Of a stretch of DNA of 64,000 bases, positions 1 through 7,956 are shown piece after piece (the stretch's first letter is position 1; every line of letters starts with the position of its first letter). Origin of the DNA: Pseudomonas oryzihabitans (GTDB lineage: Bacteria > Pseudomonadota > Gammaproteobacteria > Pseudomonadales > Pseudomonadaceae); the NCBI RefSeq assembly GCF_001518815.1, contig NZ_CP013987.1, forward strand, positions 310,001-374,000, given 5' to 3'. Below the pieces are notes generated by a model, which saw only the letters and a program-made list of their open reading frames with translations, was not told the DNA's origin and searched no databases. Position numbers and translations under genes: made by a program.

Positions 1-213
1 GGGCGTGGCGTGCATCAGGGCGCCGATGCCCAGCAAGGTATAGAGCACGTGCACCGAGATGCCGGCGCCGATGCCCAGGGCGGTGCACAGACCGATCAGG
101 CGGCCGAATCTCACGCTCTGACGTACGGTCACGGCGAAATCCGGGCCGGGTGCCAGTACCGCGAGAAAGTGGATGGTCGCCAGGGCGAGGAATTCGCTCA
201 GGTAGGGGGACAT
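1..213 (-). CDS. LysE/RhtB-family amino-acid exporter, C-terminus beyond window
   Basis: Inner-membrane exporter of the LysE/RhtB family, which excretes amino acids or derivatives. Only the first 71 codons are inside the window. They begin MSPYLSEFLALATIHFLAVL and continue with the family's APGPDFAVTVRQS segment near residues 22-34, then a second hydrophobic helix from about residue 45. The ATG at 213-211 lies one base beyond the stop of the upstream oxygenase gene (TGA at 217-215), so the two are probably translationally coupled. The shared operon with an Fe(II)/2-oxoglutarate oxygenase and alaX suggests export of a modified amino acid; this is inference. The substrate cannot be read from the fragment. 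Confidence 0.85.
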   Translation of the reverse strand, partial: MSPYLSEFLALATIHFLAVLAPGPDFAVTVRQSVRFGRLIGLCTALGIGAGISVHVLYTLLGIGALMHATP

Positions 214-214
214 G

Positions 215-985
215 TCAGCTCCAGTACGTCAGGGGTTCGGCAACCCCGCGATAACCGACGAAGCACGACAGCGACAGGCGCGGCTGATCGTTGCCGGGGG
301 TCACGGCGTGCATGCGGCGGGAATTGAAAAGGATCAGGTCGCCCGGTTCGGGGCGGATGGTCAGACAGGGCGGGCCAAGGCGATCGGGTTCGATGCCGTA
401 GCTGTCGCCGCGCATGGCGTCGAAGGCCTCCGGGGACAGTTCCCGCGACCAGAGCTGCAGTTCGCCGCCGCTGCTGGGCATGGTCAGGTAGACGTTGCAG
501 GCCAGCTGGGTCACCAGGCTTTCGGCCTCTTCGCTGCCCGGGGCGTCCTTGGCGAAGATGTCGTGGTGGGCGAGAAAGCGTACCCCCGGCTTCACCACCC
601 GCGACAGACCGACGTACATCTTGCGGCCCCAGAGGGTCTGCAGCTGGGCCCCCGCGGGCCAGACCTCATCGAGGGTGCAGCGCACCAGATCGATGGGGTT
701 GAGATAGGGGCGACAGCGTCGACGTAATTCTTCCAGGTTGCTGGTGACGCTGGCGAAGTAGTCGTCCATCTGCGCACGCTGGTGCTCCGCTTCGTAGAAG
801 GCCATGCCGATGCGGCCAATGCTGGGCGCGTTGATGTAGGTGGCAAAGCCGTTGCCGAGGATCTGCTGACCCAGGTCATTGGCCAAGGAACGTGGCACGA
901 ACTGGCGAATGCGCACGGCCAGCAGGTCTTCAGCGGTGAGGCGGAGCAGGCTCTCGGTGTCGAGAGCGTCGAGTTCGAGCAGCAT
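215..985 (-). CDS. Fe(II)/2-oxoglutarate-dependent oxygenase
   Basis: Predicted cytosolic non-haem iron oxygenase, 256 aa, of the double-stranded beta-helix type. Likely metal ligands are H140 or H141 with D142 (segment FLAHHDIF) and the distal H226 (segment RRMHAVTPG). R236, ten residues later in QPRLSLSCF, is placed to bind 2-oxoglutarate. The family couples decarboxylation of 2-oxoglutarate to hydroxylation of a substrate. The ATG at 985 has a good AAGGAA ribosome site. It is the middle gene of alaX-oxygenase-lysE, 35 bp after alaX and one base before lysE. A free amino-acid hydroxylase is the most economical role, because known bacterial amino-acid hydroxylase genes can sit next to Rht/LysE exporters. 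Substrate unknown. Confidence 0.8.
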   Translation of the reverse strand: MLLELDALDTESLLRLTAEDLLAVRIRQFVPRSLANDLGQQILGNGFATYINAPSIGRIGMAFYEAEHQRAQMDDYFASVTSNLEELRRRCRPYLNPIDLVRCTLDEVWPAGAQLQTLWGRKMYVGLSRVVKPGVRFLAHHDIFAKDAPGSEEAESLVTQLACNVYLTMPSSGGELQLWSRELSPEAFDAMRGDSYGIEPDRLGPPCLTIRPEPGDLILFNSRRMHAVTPGNDQPRLSLSCFVGYRGVAEPLTYWS

Positions 986-1020
986 GGCGCTTCCTTTCTG
1001 GGGGTAGGGTGGGCGGTTGA

Positions 1021-1659
1021 TCAGGCGCCAGCCATGTCGTAGCTCACCAGCAGGCGTCCCTTCTTTTCCTTGACGCCCAAGGCGCTCAGGGCGCCGACCG
1101 CGCGCAGCGACCGCACGTGGGTCCCGCCGCAGGCATAGCGCGCCACATCCTCGCCAAAGCGCACCTGGCGCTGGCCGTCGGCCTGCACCTCGATCTGCAG
1201 CGGCAGGTCTTCTTCCACCAGGGCGTCGAAGTGCGCCTGCAGGGATTCGGCGTCCAGGGCGACGGTTTCCTCCCCCGGGACGAATTCGATACGGCCTTCA
1301 CCCGGCCAGTGATGGGCCTTGACCGGCTTCCAGCCATGGGTCTCGCCGATGTGGCCGAGCAGATGCCCGGCCGAATGCAGCCGCGAGTGCAGCTGGCGGC
1401 GCGCTTCATCGACCCGCGCCAGCACGCGACCTGGCGGCAGGGCACGGTTGGTGTGGTGCAGGATGCGCTCGCCGTCCTGGACCACCCGGGTCACCTCGGC
1501 AGTGCCGATCCAGCCCGTGTCGCTGGGTTGCCCTCCGCCCTGGGGATGGAAGGGCGTGGCGCGCAGTTCGACGACATAGCCTTCCTCGGCGGCGCTACAG
1601 GCGTGGACCTCGACCTCGGCGATCAGGCTGTCGCTCAGGAAATACAGGCGCTCGGTCAT
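1021..1659 (-). CDS. AlaX-type alanyl-tRNA editing protein
   Basis: Free-standing trans-editing hydrolase (212 aa) related to the second additional domain of alanyl- and threonyl-tRNA synthetases. Such enzymes remove wrongly attached amino acids (classically Ser or Gly) from tRNA(Ala) in the cytoplasm. The zinc-binding signature is complete: H95-x3-H99 in HSAGHLL, and C177-x3-H181 in ACGGTHV. The glycine-rich HPQGGGQPSDTG motif near residues 38-49 is also typical. It is the first gene of the minus-strand operon with the oxygenase and LysE exporter, and it faces a LysR gene 92 bp away. Chromosomal AlaX paralogues are common; its partnership here is the unusual part. Confidence 0.88.
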   Translation of the reverse strand: MTERLYFLSDSLIAEVEVHACSAAEEGYVVELRATPFHPQGGGQPSDTGWIGTAEVTRVVQDGERILHHTNRALPPGRVLARVDEARRQLHSRLHSAGHLLGHIGETHGWKPVKAHHWPGEGRIEFVPGEETVALDAESLQAHFDALVEEDLPLQIEVQADGQRQVRFGEDVARYACGGTHVRSLRAVGALSALGVKEKKGRLLVSYDMAGA

Positions 1660-1751
1660 ACGTCTACTACCTAGAAAACGAGAAACATCCTCATTTTAAA
1701 GAGTGCACACAAGGGTGATAATCCATCTTCTCTCCAAAGGAATTTTGCGCT

Positions 1752-2735
1752 GTGAGCATAAATCTCCCCCTGCCGCTGCTCAGCGAGATGGCCATCTTCG
1801 TGCGGGTGGTGGAGAGCGGCAGCTTCTCTGCGGCGGCCCGCCAGCTGGGGCTGACTCCCTCGTCCACCAGTCGCAGCGTGGCGCGCCTGGAGAAGGCCCT
1901 AGGCACCCGACTGCTCAATCGCAGCACGCGCAAGCTGCGGTTGTCGGAAGCGGGGGAGGAAGTCTATCGGCGCTGCAGCGACATGGTCGGCGCGGCGCGG
2001 GCGGTGCTGGAGGTCAGCGGCCAGTTCAATCAGGCGCCGGCCGGCGTCGTGCGGCTGTCGGTGCCCAAGGCGGTGGGCAGCACGGTGATCCATCCGCACA
2101 TGGCCGACTTCCTGCGCCGCTATCCGGCGGTGGACGTGCAGCTGCTGCTGGAAGACCGCCATGTCGACCTGATCGACGAGAACGTCGATCTGGCAATCCG
2201 CATCACCGATAGACCACCGCCGGGACTGGTCGGGCGCCAGTTGCTCACCATCGATCACCTGCTCTGCGCCACGCCAGCCTATCTGGCCGAGCACGGCAAC
2301 CCCGCGCACCCGCGTGATCTGGCCCTGCACAGCTGCATCTACCTGGCCGAGGAGCCGGCCGACTCGCGCTGGAAATTCCGCCAGGGCGCCAAGGTGGTCC
2401 ACGTCAGCGTCCGGGGTCGCTACGCCGCCAATCACACCGGGGTGCGTCTGGACGCGGTACTCAGCCATATCGGCATCGGTAGTCTGCCGCTGTTCACCGC
2501 CGAGGCGGCCCTGGCCCGTGGCGAGATCGTCCAGGTGCTGCCGGAATGGTCCTTTCTGCCGCATTACCATGGCGGCGCCTGGCTGCTCTATCCCGCCACT
2601 CGCCATCTGCCGCCCAAGCTCAAGGTATTCATCGACTTCCTCGTCGAGCGTCTGGGAGATCAGCCGCTGCGCCCGGGGCAGGGCGCCGCCGCACTGCCGG
2701 AACAGCGCTTTCAGGAGTTGACCATCGGCAGCTAG
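1752..2735 (+). CDS. LysR-family transcriptional regulator
   Basis: DNA-binding regulator of 327 aa with the standard layout: winged helix-turn-helix at about residues 8-65 (SGSFSAAARQLGLTPSSTSR, then VARLEKALGTRLLNRSTR) and a periplasmic-binding-like effector domain from about residue 90. The start is GTG at 1752, preceded by AAAGGA about ten bases upstream. It is divergent from alaX across a 92-bp gap, the usual arrangement for a LysR protein controlling the opposite operon, so it is the best candidate regulator of alaX-oxygenase-lysE. The downstream sugar porter has its own LacI-like operator. The inducer is not deducible. Confidence 0.9.
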   Translation: MSINLPLPLLSEMAIFVRVVESGSFSAAARQLGLTPSSTSRSVARLEKALGTRLLNRSTRKLRLSEAGEEVYRRCSDMVGAARAVLEVSGQFNQAPAGVVRLSVPKAVGSTVIHPHMADFLRRYPAVDVQLLLEDRHVDLIDENVDLAIRITDRPPPGLVGRQLLTIDHLLCATPAYLAEHGNPAHPRDLALHSCIYLAEEPADSRWKFRQGAKVVHVSVRGRYAANHTGVRLDAVLSHIGIGSLPLFTAEAALARGEIVQVLPEWSFLPHYHGGAWLLYPATRHLPPKLKVFIDFLVERLGDQPLRPGQGAAALPEQRFQELTIGS

Positions 2736-2793
2736 AACCGGGTTGATCGTGCATTCGTGATGCTTTTCACAAGTTCTGTTACAGCTGGCATCA

Positions 2794-2815
2794 TTAGGTG
2801 AAACGATTCACCTAA
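2794..2815. promoter_or_regulatory. LacI-type operator palindrome upstream of the sugar porter
   Basis: The 22 bases are TTAGGTGAA-ACGA-TTCACCTAA. The 9-bp arms are perfect, and the dyad axis falls on a central CG, the hallmark of LacI/GalR-family operators. The site lies 119 bp before the porter ATG and 58 bp after the LysR stop, so it most likely controls the porter. No LacI-family gene is encoded in the window. Confidence 0.6.
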
Positions 2816-2934
2816 CGTTTCTCTGCCCTGAACACCGTGGTTTGCCCTGGGTCATGCTCACCGAGACCCGCCCGCGCGGGTGGATCAGGTCGTCGCCACG
2901 ATCCCTGCCCTGGCAAAACAAGAAAGGATTTCCC

Positions 2935-4335
2935 ATGCTCGCTTCATCACCCTCGCTCGCCACTCCCGTGGCGGCCACCCCGCGCAAGGGGCTGGTCGTG
3001 CTCATTGCCGTGATCGCCGCCCTGGGTGGCCTGCTGTTCGGTTACGACACCGGCATCATCGGCGTCGCCCTGCTCGGCCTTGGCCGCGAATTCGCCATGG
3101 ACGACACCGTCAAGCAGCTGGTGACCGGCGCCATCATCTTTGGCGCCCTGTTCGGCTGCCTCGGCACCGGCCCGATCTCCGATCGGCTCGGCCGGCGCAA
3201 GACCATCATCGGCGTGGCCCTGGTGTTCGCCCTGGGGTCGGTGCTCTCGGCACTGTCGCCCAACGTCACCCTGCTGATCCTGTCGCGCTTCCTGCTCGGC
3301 CTGTCGGCTGGCAGTTCCACCCAGATCATCCCGGTCTATATCGCCGAGGTGGCGCCACCGGAGCACCGTGGCAAGCTGGTGGTGCTGTTCCAGTTCATGG
3401 TGGTGTTCGGTATCACCGTGGCCTATTTCACCGGTTTCGCCCTGGACGAGCACTGGCGCTGGATGTTCGGTCTCGGCCTGGTGCCGGCGCTGATCCTGCT
3501 GGCGGGCATGGCGGTGCTGCCGGAGAGTCCGCGCTGGCTGCTGGTCAAGGGTCGTGAACAGGATGCCCTGGCGGTGCTGGAACGGGTGCGGGGTGGCAGG
3601 ACCGCGGCCGAGGCCGAACTGGCCGAGATCAAGACCGTGAGCAACGCGCCGGAAGGCAACTGGAGCGATCTGTTCTCGCCGTGGGTTCGGCCGGCCCTGC
3701 TGGTGGGCGCCGGCATCGCCATGTTCTCGCAGATCACCGGCAACAATGCCCTGATCTACTACGCACCGACCATCCTCACCCAGGCCGGTTTCTCCGACCA
3801 GACCGCGGTGCTGGCCACCGGCTGTAGCACCATCCTGGTGGTGATCATGACCGTGGTGGGCAGCTTCCTGGTGGATCGCATCGGTCGTCGTCGCTACCTG
3901 CTGACGCTGATTCCCGGCTCCATCGTCGCCCTGGCGATCATGGGTTACCTGTTCCAGGGTGCCGGTCCCCAGACCGATGTCGAGCGCTGGACGGTGGTGG
4001 CCTGCCTGGCCGCCTACCTGATGCTCAACTGCGGCGGCTTCGGCGTCTGCATCTGGCTGATCAACGCCGAGGTCTATCCGTTGTTCGTGCGCGGCAAGGG
4101 CGCCAGCGTCGGCGCCTTCAGCCACTGGGGCTTCGACCTGCTGGTGACCCTCACCACCCTGAGCCTGGTGACCAAGCTGGGCGCCGCCCACACCTTCTGG
4201 CTCTATGCCGGCATTTCCTTGGTGGCCCTGCTGTTCATCTGGCGCCTGGTGCCGGAGACCAAGGGCAAGAGCCTGGAGCAGATCGAGCACGACCTGCGCG
4301 AACGGCGCTTCTTTCCCTATCAGCGGAAGGGCTGA
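2935..4335 (+). CDS. MFS sugar porter (sugar:H+ symporter type)
   Basis: Twelve-helix inner-membrane carrier of the MFS sugar-porter family, 466 aa. Signature segments are in order: GYDTGIIG in TM1 (about residues 28-35), DRLGRRK in the loop after TM2, PESPRWL closing the N-terminal half, DRIGRRR in the second half, and PETKGKSLEQIE at the C-terminus. These match XylE/GalP/IolT-type carriers of hexoses, xylose or inositol. The start is ATG 2935 because AGAAAGGATTTCCC supplies a ribosome site; the longer open frame from 2842 lacks one and reads no conserved residues. With xylFGH elsewhere in the window, a xylose role is possible but unproven. It sits alone behind the LacI-type operator. Confidence 0.88.
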   Translation: MLASSPSLATPVAATPRKGLVVLIAVIAALGGLLFGYDTGIIGVALLGLGREFAMDDTVKQLVTGAIIFGALFGCLGTGPISDRLGRRKTIIGVALVFALGSVLSALSPNVTLLILSRFLLGLSAGSSTQIIPVYIAEVAPPEHRGKLVVLFQFMVVFGITVAYFTGFALDEHWRWMFGLGLVPALILLAGMAVLPESPRWLLVKGREQDALAVLERVRGGRTAAEAELAEIKTVSNAPEGNWSDLFSPWVRPALLVGAGIAMFSQITGNNALIYYAPTILTQAGFSDQTAVLATGCSTILVVIMTVVGSFLVDRIGRRRYLLTLIPGSIVALAIMGYLFQGAGPQTDVERWTVVACLAAYLMLNCGGFGVCIWLINAEVYPLFVRGKGASVGAFSHWGFDLLVTLTTLSLVTKLGAAHTFWLYAGISLVALLFIWRLVPETKGKSLEQIEHDLRERRFFPYQRKG

Positions 4336-4360
4336 ACGCCAGCTCCGGTGCTAGGGTCGC

Positions 4361-4392
4361 AACAGGAGCGGAGATAGATCTCCGCTCCTGTT
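4361..4392. terminator. 15-bp perfect hairpin, likely bidirectional transcription end
   Basis: Arms AACAGGAGCGGAGAT and ATCTCCGCTCCTGTT are perfect complements around a 2-base centre. The hairpin lies 25 bp after the sugar-porter stop and 21 bp before the UPF0158 ATG. No T-run follows on the plus strand, so it is not a textbook intrinsic terminator. It may act as a Rho-assisted stop or an mRNA-stabilising stem. Confidence 0.5.
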
Positions 4393-4413
4393 CGCCTGTG
4401 CCGGAGTCCCGCC

Positions 4414-4902
4414 ATGCGCCCCCTCACCCTCGACCTCGATCTGCTGGCTGCCGCCCTCGACAGCCGAGAGCGAGGCACCCACTTCCTCGATCTCGAAAGC
4501 GGCGCCCTGCGTCTGCTCGACCCGGACGACCTCAGTCTGGAAGAGCGCGAGGAGCTGGAAGATCCCGAACGCTACCTGCCGCTGCCGCGGCTGACCCAGG
4601 ACGACCGCCTGGAGCTGCGCGAAGCCTTTCTGCACCAGTTGCGCCATCCCCACGCCCAGCCACTCTTGCGTGCCGCCCTGGAGAGCCGGCGGCCGATCCG
4701 CACCTTCGACTACGAGCTGGAGCTCTTCCCCTCGGTACGCGACGCCTGGCAGGCCTTCGCCCTGAGTCGCCTCAAGGAAGAGCTGCTGGTGCTGCTGGAC
4801 GAAGCCGGCCTGGAGGCCCTGCCGGCGGATGGCCGGCTGCCGCTGCCGGACGATATGCCCGAGGGCATCCGGCGGCGGTTGGAGAAGGGGCAGGGGCGAT
4901 AG
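4414..4902 (+). CDS. UPF0158-family protein
   Basis: Acidic cytosolic protein of 162 aa that matches the UPF0158 pattern. It has an N-terminal helix with LAAALDSRERGTHFLDLESG, the loop ERYLPLPRLTQDDRLELREAF at about residues 50-70, a central RRPIRTFDYEL, and the aromatic W-x-A-F helix DAWQAFALSRLKEEL at about residues 108-122. Biochemical function is unknown for the family. It stands alone, closely behind a perfect hairpin and convergent with the following ATPase gene. The start is the ATG at 4414; the frame has no other plausible start nearby. Confidence 0.75.
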   Translation: MRPLTLDLDLLAAALDSRERGTHFLDLESGALRLLDPDDLSLEEREELEDPERYLPLPRLTQDDRLELREAFLHQLRHPHAQPLLRAALESRRPIRTFDYELELFPSVRDAWQAFALSRLKEELLVLLDEAGLEALPADGRLPLPDDMPEGIRRRLEKGQGR

Positions 4903-4933
4903 GGCTTGCCGCCCGATGGTCAGCTGAACACCC

Positions 4934-6097
4934 CTAGTTTGACGAAGCGTCCGGCAGCATGCCGGCGCTACGCATGAGGTCCGGCAGTCCTTGCTCTTCG
5001 ATGGCGTAAACGCCGCGCTCAGCTTTCCAGATCAATGCCTTTTCCTGCAAAGCAGCCAGGGCCTGCTGCACGTTCTGCGCGTAGGCGGCCTCTTGGGCCT
5101 GGGCCTCGCTCATACCGGCGAGCTGTAGCATTTCTGCGTACTTGCCAAGAGTTGCCAATTCGAAAGGCGCATAGTCCTTGCCCTGGACCGCCATCACCTT
5201 CAGTACGGCTGCTTGAATCGGTGTGAGGCTGCGAATTACGGCGAGAGCGCTCTCGGACATCTCTCGCACGTGCTCGTCGACGGCTTCAGCAAAAGCGACA
5301 TTGCCCACTGCAGCATCATCGATCATGGAGTATTCGAGTACCTCACGGGCTGCTTGCAGTGCCTCGGGGCGATAGCCCGCTTCGACGAATTTGCTCCAGA
5401 CCACTTCTGGATCAAGGGTGAAATCGAGCCTGGACTGCGCGCAGAACCAGTCCACATAGCCTTTGTCAAGATGGGGAAAGTTGACCAGAGGCGCATTGAA
5501 AAAGGCTTGGTCGCGGCTGTTTCTGAGCATTGCCAGCTTGTCCCGGCTGGAGCCGGTGCAGATAAGTCTCAGGCCGTGATGGTGTGAGCCGTTCAATTCG
5601 TCGCGAGCCGCCTTGAGGGCGAAGAGCGTGTTGCTGCCAGCCGCTGTGGTCACAGCATGCTGAGCTTCGTCGATAATGAGCGCTATCGGCTTGCCGAGAC
5701 TGTCGGAAAGCGCTGCCAGCGCAGCGGCCAGGGTTACGCCCTTGGCTTTGCCGATGCTGCTGGTATCTATCTCGACCCCACCCACCTTGAGTTTCACCAC
5801 GCCGCTTTGCTTGGTCAGCTTGGCGATCAGACCAAGATTGCGCTCGATGGCAACCTTAACCGCTTGGTTGATCAACTCAGCCGGATCAATCTGTCGATTC
5901 GACCAGAGATCGACGTAGATCACCTCGGCACCTGCTAGCTGGAGTGCGGGCGCCAGATCTTCCCGCATGAAGGTGGTCTTGCCGGTTCGCCGTGGCGCCG
6001 CCAAAAACAGACCGGGATGCAGCGGGTCTGCCATGATCTTGGCGGCATAGGTAGTAGCCATGGCGTGTCGGTGATAGAAACGCTCGGGCATCGACAA
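4934..6097 (-). CDS. AAA/P-loop ATPase, ORC1-like orphan
   Basis: ATP-binding protein of 387 aa. Walker A is FLAAPRRTGKTTF at about residues 31-43, Walker B plus the catalytic Glu is IALIIDEAQHA near residue 137-147, and a sensor-like ICTGSSRDKLAML follows near 181. The last 100 residues (SLTPIQAAVLKVMAVQGK onward) look like a winged-helix domain. Short bacterial ATPases of this kind are annotated only as ATP-binding protein. The start could be 6097 or the next Met two codons on. Base composition and codon choice are visibly less GC-rich than the flanking genes, and the gene stands alone between core genes, so it was probably acquired. Function unknown; DNA-linked regulation or a defence ancillary role is speculation. 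Confidence 0.75.
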   Translation of the reverse strand: MSMPERFYHRHAMATTYAAKIMADPLHPGLFLAAPRRTGKTTFMREDLAPALQLAGAEVIYVDLWSNRQIDPAELINQAVKVAIERNLGLIAKLTKQSGVVKLKVGGVEIDTSSIGKAKGVTLAAALAALSDSLGKPIALIIDEAQHAVTTAAGSNTLFALKAARDELNGSHHHGLRLICTGSSRDKLAMLRNSRDQAFFNAPLVNFPHLDKGYVDWFCAQSRLDFTLDPEVVWSKFVEAGYRPEALQAAREVLEYSMIDDAAVGNVAFAEAVDEHVREMSESALAVIRSLTPIQAAVLKVMAVQGKDYAPFELATLGKYAEMLQLAGMSEAQAQEAAYAQNVQQALAALQEKALIWKAERGVYAIEEQGLPDLMRSAGMLPDASSN

Positions 6098-6125
6098 CTC
6101 CCTGTTTAAAGGCGATTAAAGTCGA

Positions 6126-6154
6126 TTATAGATCTTTATAGATCTTTATAGATC
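6126..6154. repeat. Tandem 10-bp TTATAGATCT repeats before the ATPase gene
   Basis: TTATAGATC occurs three times in direct tandem with a 10-bp period. Each junction makes the palindrome AGATCT. This AT-rich island lies 29-57 bp upstream of the ATPase start, where promoter or operator elements belong. A 10-bp period puts copies on the same helix face. Confidence 0.7.
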
Positions 6155-6177
6155 GTCGCCATGAAGCCTACTTAGGG

Positions 6178-6702
6178 CTAATCGTGCCCGTGCCGATAGA
6201 GCTTGAGTTCCACCATCAGGTCGTCGGTGAGGGTTTCTAGATGGGCCTGCAGGGTTTCGAGGGCCAGGTCCGCCGGTAATGCCAGCAGGGCGGTGGCATG
6301 GAACAGCACTTCGCTGCTCATGGGCGCCGGGCGCGTCTCGGTGGACAGGCGTTCGACATTGACCCCGACCTGATGCAGCGCCCGGGTGATGTCGCGGACG
6401 ATGCCGACGCGGTCGTTGCCCAGGAGGTCGAGCTGCACCAGCGGTGCACCCACCGCAGCCGGCTGGCCCGGCTCGCCCACCAGGATGCGCAGGCCGGGAA
6501 TGGCCAGCTGTTGCAGGGTCTCCACCAGGCCGTTGCGCAATTCCGGCTCGACTTCCACCGAGAGGATCCCGGCGAACTGCCCTGCCAGATGGGCCATGCG
6601 GCTCTCCAGCCAGTTGCCGCCCTGGGCGGCTACGCAGTCGGCCAGGGCTTCCACCAGACCGGGACGATCAGGGGCGATGACGGTCAGGACCAGGTGTTCC
6701 AT
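6178..6702 (-). CDS. gcvR: Glycine-cleavage repressor GcvR-like, two ACT domains
   Basis: Cytosolic regulator of 174 aa made of two ACT domains. The first begins MEHLVLTVIAPDRPGLVEALA (residues 1-70) and the second VQLDLLGNDRVGIVRDITRAL (about 90-165). ACT pairs of this type bind amino acids; E. coli GcvR binds glycine and antagonises GcvA. The start is ATG 6702; a longer open frame upstream to 7056 reads through the 3' end of the phosphatase gene and is not conserved. It follows the phosphatase by 59 bp on the same strand. A GcvA-like LysR protein is encoded at 37934-38863; whether the two pair is unknown. Confidence 0.82.
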   Translation of the reverse strand: MEHLVLTVIAPDRPGLVEALADCVAAQGGNWLESRMAHLAGQFAGILSVEVEPELRNGLVETLQQLAIPGLRILVGEPGQPAAVGAPLVQLDLLGNDRVGIVRDITRALHQVGVNVERLSTETRPAPMSSEVLFHATALLALPADLALETLQAHLETLTDDLMVELKLYRHGHD

Positions 6703-6761
6703 GGCGGGCTCCAAGGCAGGCGAGGGGTGCCTGCAGTCTAGCCCGCCAGGCGGACGCTGGC

Positions 6762-7820
6762 CTACTGGATATCCTCGGGTTTGACGATCACCCAGTGCTT
6801 GTCGGCGTTGACCGCCACACCGCTCTTGGCCTGACCCTCGGCGTTGCTCTTCATCATCGCCTCGATCTGGGTGCGGTACTTGGCCTTGCGATCGATCCAC
6901 AGGTGGATGCCACCCTTGGCGCCGTCCACGCCCTGGAACAGCATGGGGCCGTCGCTGACCGGGGTGTCGCCGCCGACCAGGATGGGTTTCTTCCAGGGAT
7001 CTATGTAGGTGAGGATGGCCGCGTACTTGCTGGCGAACCAGGTGGCCGGGGTCCACAGATAGGGCGTGACCTGCAGCCTGAGATTGGCCTTGGGATCGTA
7101 CTTGCCTTCGGCGATCTGCTTACGGGCGGTGGTCAGCTGGCCGCTGACGGGGTCCTTGAGCAGGGTGCTGACGCCAATGACGTTTTCCGGCTTCACGCCA
7201 TAGCCGTAGCGCGGATCGGCAGCGATCATACGCACCAGCTCTTCGTGGGCGGCGCTGATCACATAGACCTCGATGCCGTTCTCCATCAGCTTGTGATAGA
7301 GCTCCTGCTGGCCGGTGAAGGGCTTGGGCGGATTGACCTCCACCGTCTCGACCTTGTCGTCCTTGCCGTAGTAGGTGGCCGGGATCGGCTTGCCGTAGGC
7401 CATCAGTTCGTCGACATAGCCCTTGAGCTGCTGCAGGGTGAAGCCGGAGAACACCTGGGCGACCCAGGGATAGCAGACCAGGTCGTCGATCTCGCAGAGC
7501 CGGTAGTAGTAGCTGTTGAGGCTTTCCTGGTGGCCGCCGACGTCCTTGAAGGGGATCAGCTTGAGCGAAGGATCCAGGGTCTCGCGGGTCAGCACGCCCT
7601 TCATTTCCAGGAATGGTAGCAGGGCCTCTTCCAGGTCATAGCGGTAGCTGGTGTTGTCCATGTCGAACACCGCGTAGTTGCCCTGGTTGGCATTGGCGGT
7701 GATCAGGGCATCGAGCTGGCGGGCGGCGTCGGCCGGCCAGTGGGTCAGCTCGGTGGCAGCGGCGGTAAGCGACAGCAGGCCGCCGGCCAGACCGGCGAGA
7801 AGGCGGGGAAGGGAAGACAT
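6762..7820 (-). CDS. pchP: Secreted phosphorylcholine phosphatase, HAD superfamily
   Basis: Periplasmic HAD phosphatase, 352 aa, matching P. aeruginosa PchP, which releases phosphate from phosphorylcholine produced by haemolytic phospholipase C. A signal peptide spans residues 1-22 (cleavage near AAA-TELTH). Motif I is DMDNT at residues 53-57 (nucleophile D53, acid D55). Motif II is VISAAHE with S189. Motif III is GDTPVSD at 284-290. P. aeruginosa PchP carries GDTPDSD there, so the middle Asp is Val here. The start is ATG 7820; the longer frame to 7877 would place 19 non-hydrophobic residues before the signal peptide. It lies 59 bp upstream of gcvR on the same strand. Confidence 0.87.
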   Translation of the reverse strand: MSSLPRLLAGLAGGLLSLTAAATELTHWPADAARQLDALITANANQGNYAVFDMDNTSYRYDLEEALLPFLEMKGVLTRETLDPSLKLIPFKDVGGHQESLNSYYYRLCEIDDLVCYPWVAQVFSGFTLQQLKGYVDELMAYGKPIPATYYGKDDKVETVEVNPPKPFTGQQELYHKLMENGIEVYVISAAHEELVRMIAADPRYGYGVKPENVIGVSTLLKDPVSGQLTTARKQIAEGKYDPKANLRLQVTPYLWTPATWFASKYAAILTYIDPWKKPILVGGDTPVSDGPMLFQGVDGAKGGIHLWIDRKAKYRTQIEAMMKSNAEGQAKSGVAVNADKHWVIVKPEDIQ

Positions 7821-7956
7821 CGGTGGGCTCCGGCACAGCGACCACCCAGTGCGGTCGCCTGGCTGCAACCCTAGCAAAAGGCTGTTACAGATCCGTGTGA
7901 GAGACGACCCGTGCGAATGCGAGAGCGGCAGGACCTGCCGCTCTGCGACAGGGCTG

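Noticed and set aside
2947..4290. 447-residue minus-strand frame over the sugar porter
   Set aside because: Antisense of a clear MFS gene, with the same low-complexity His/Gln/Gly pattern.
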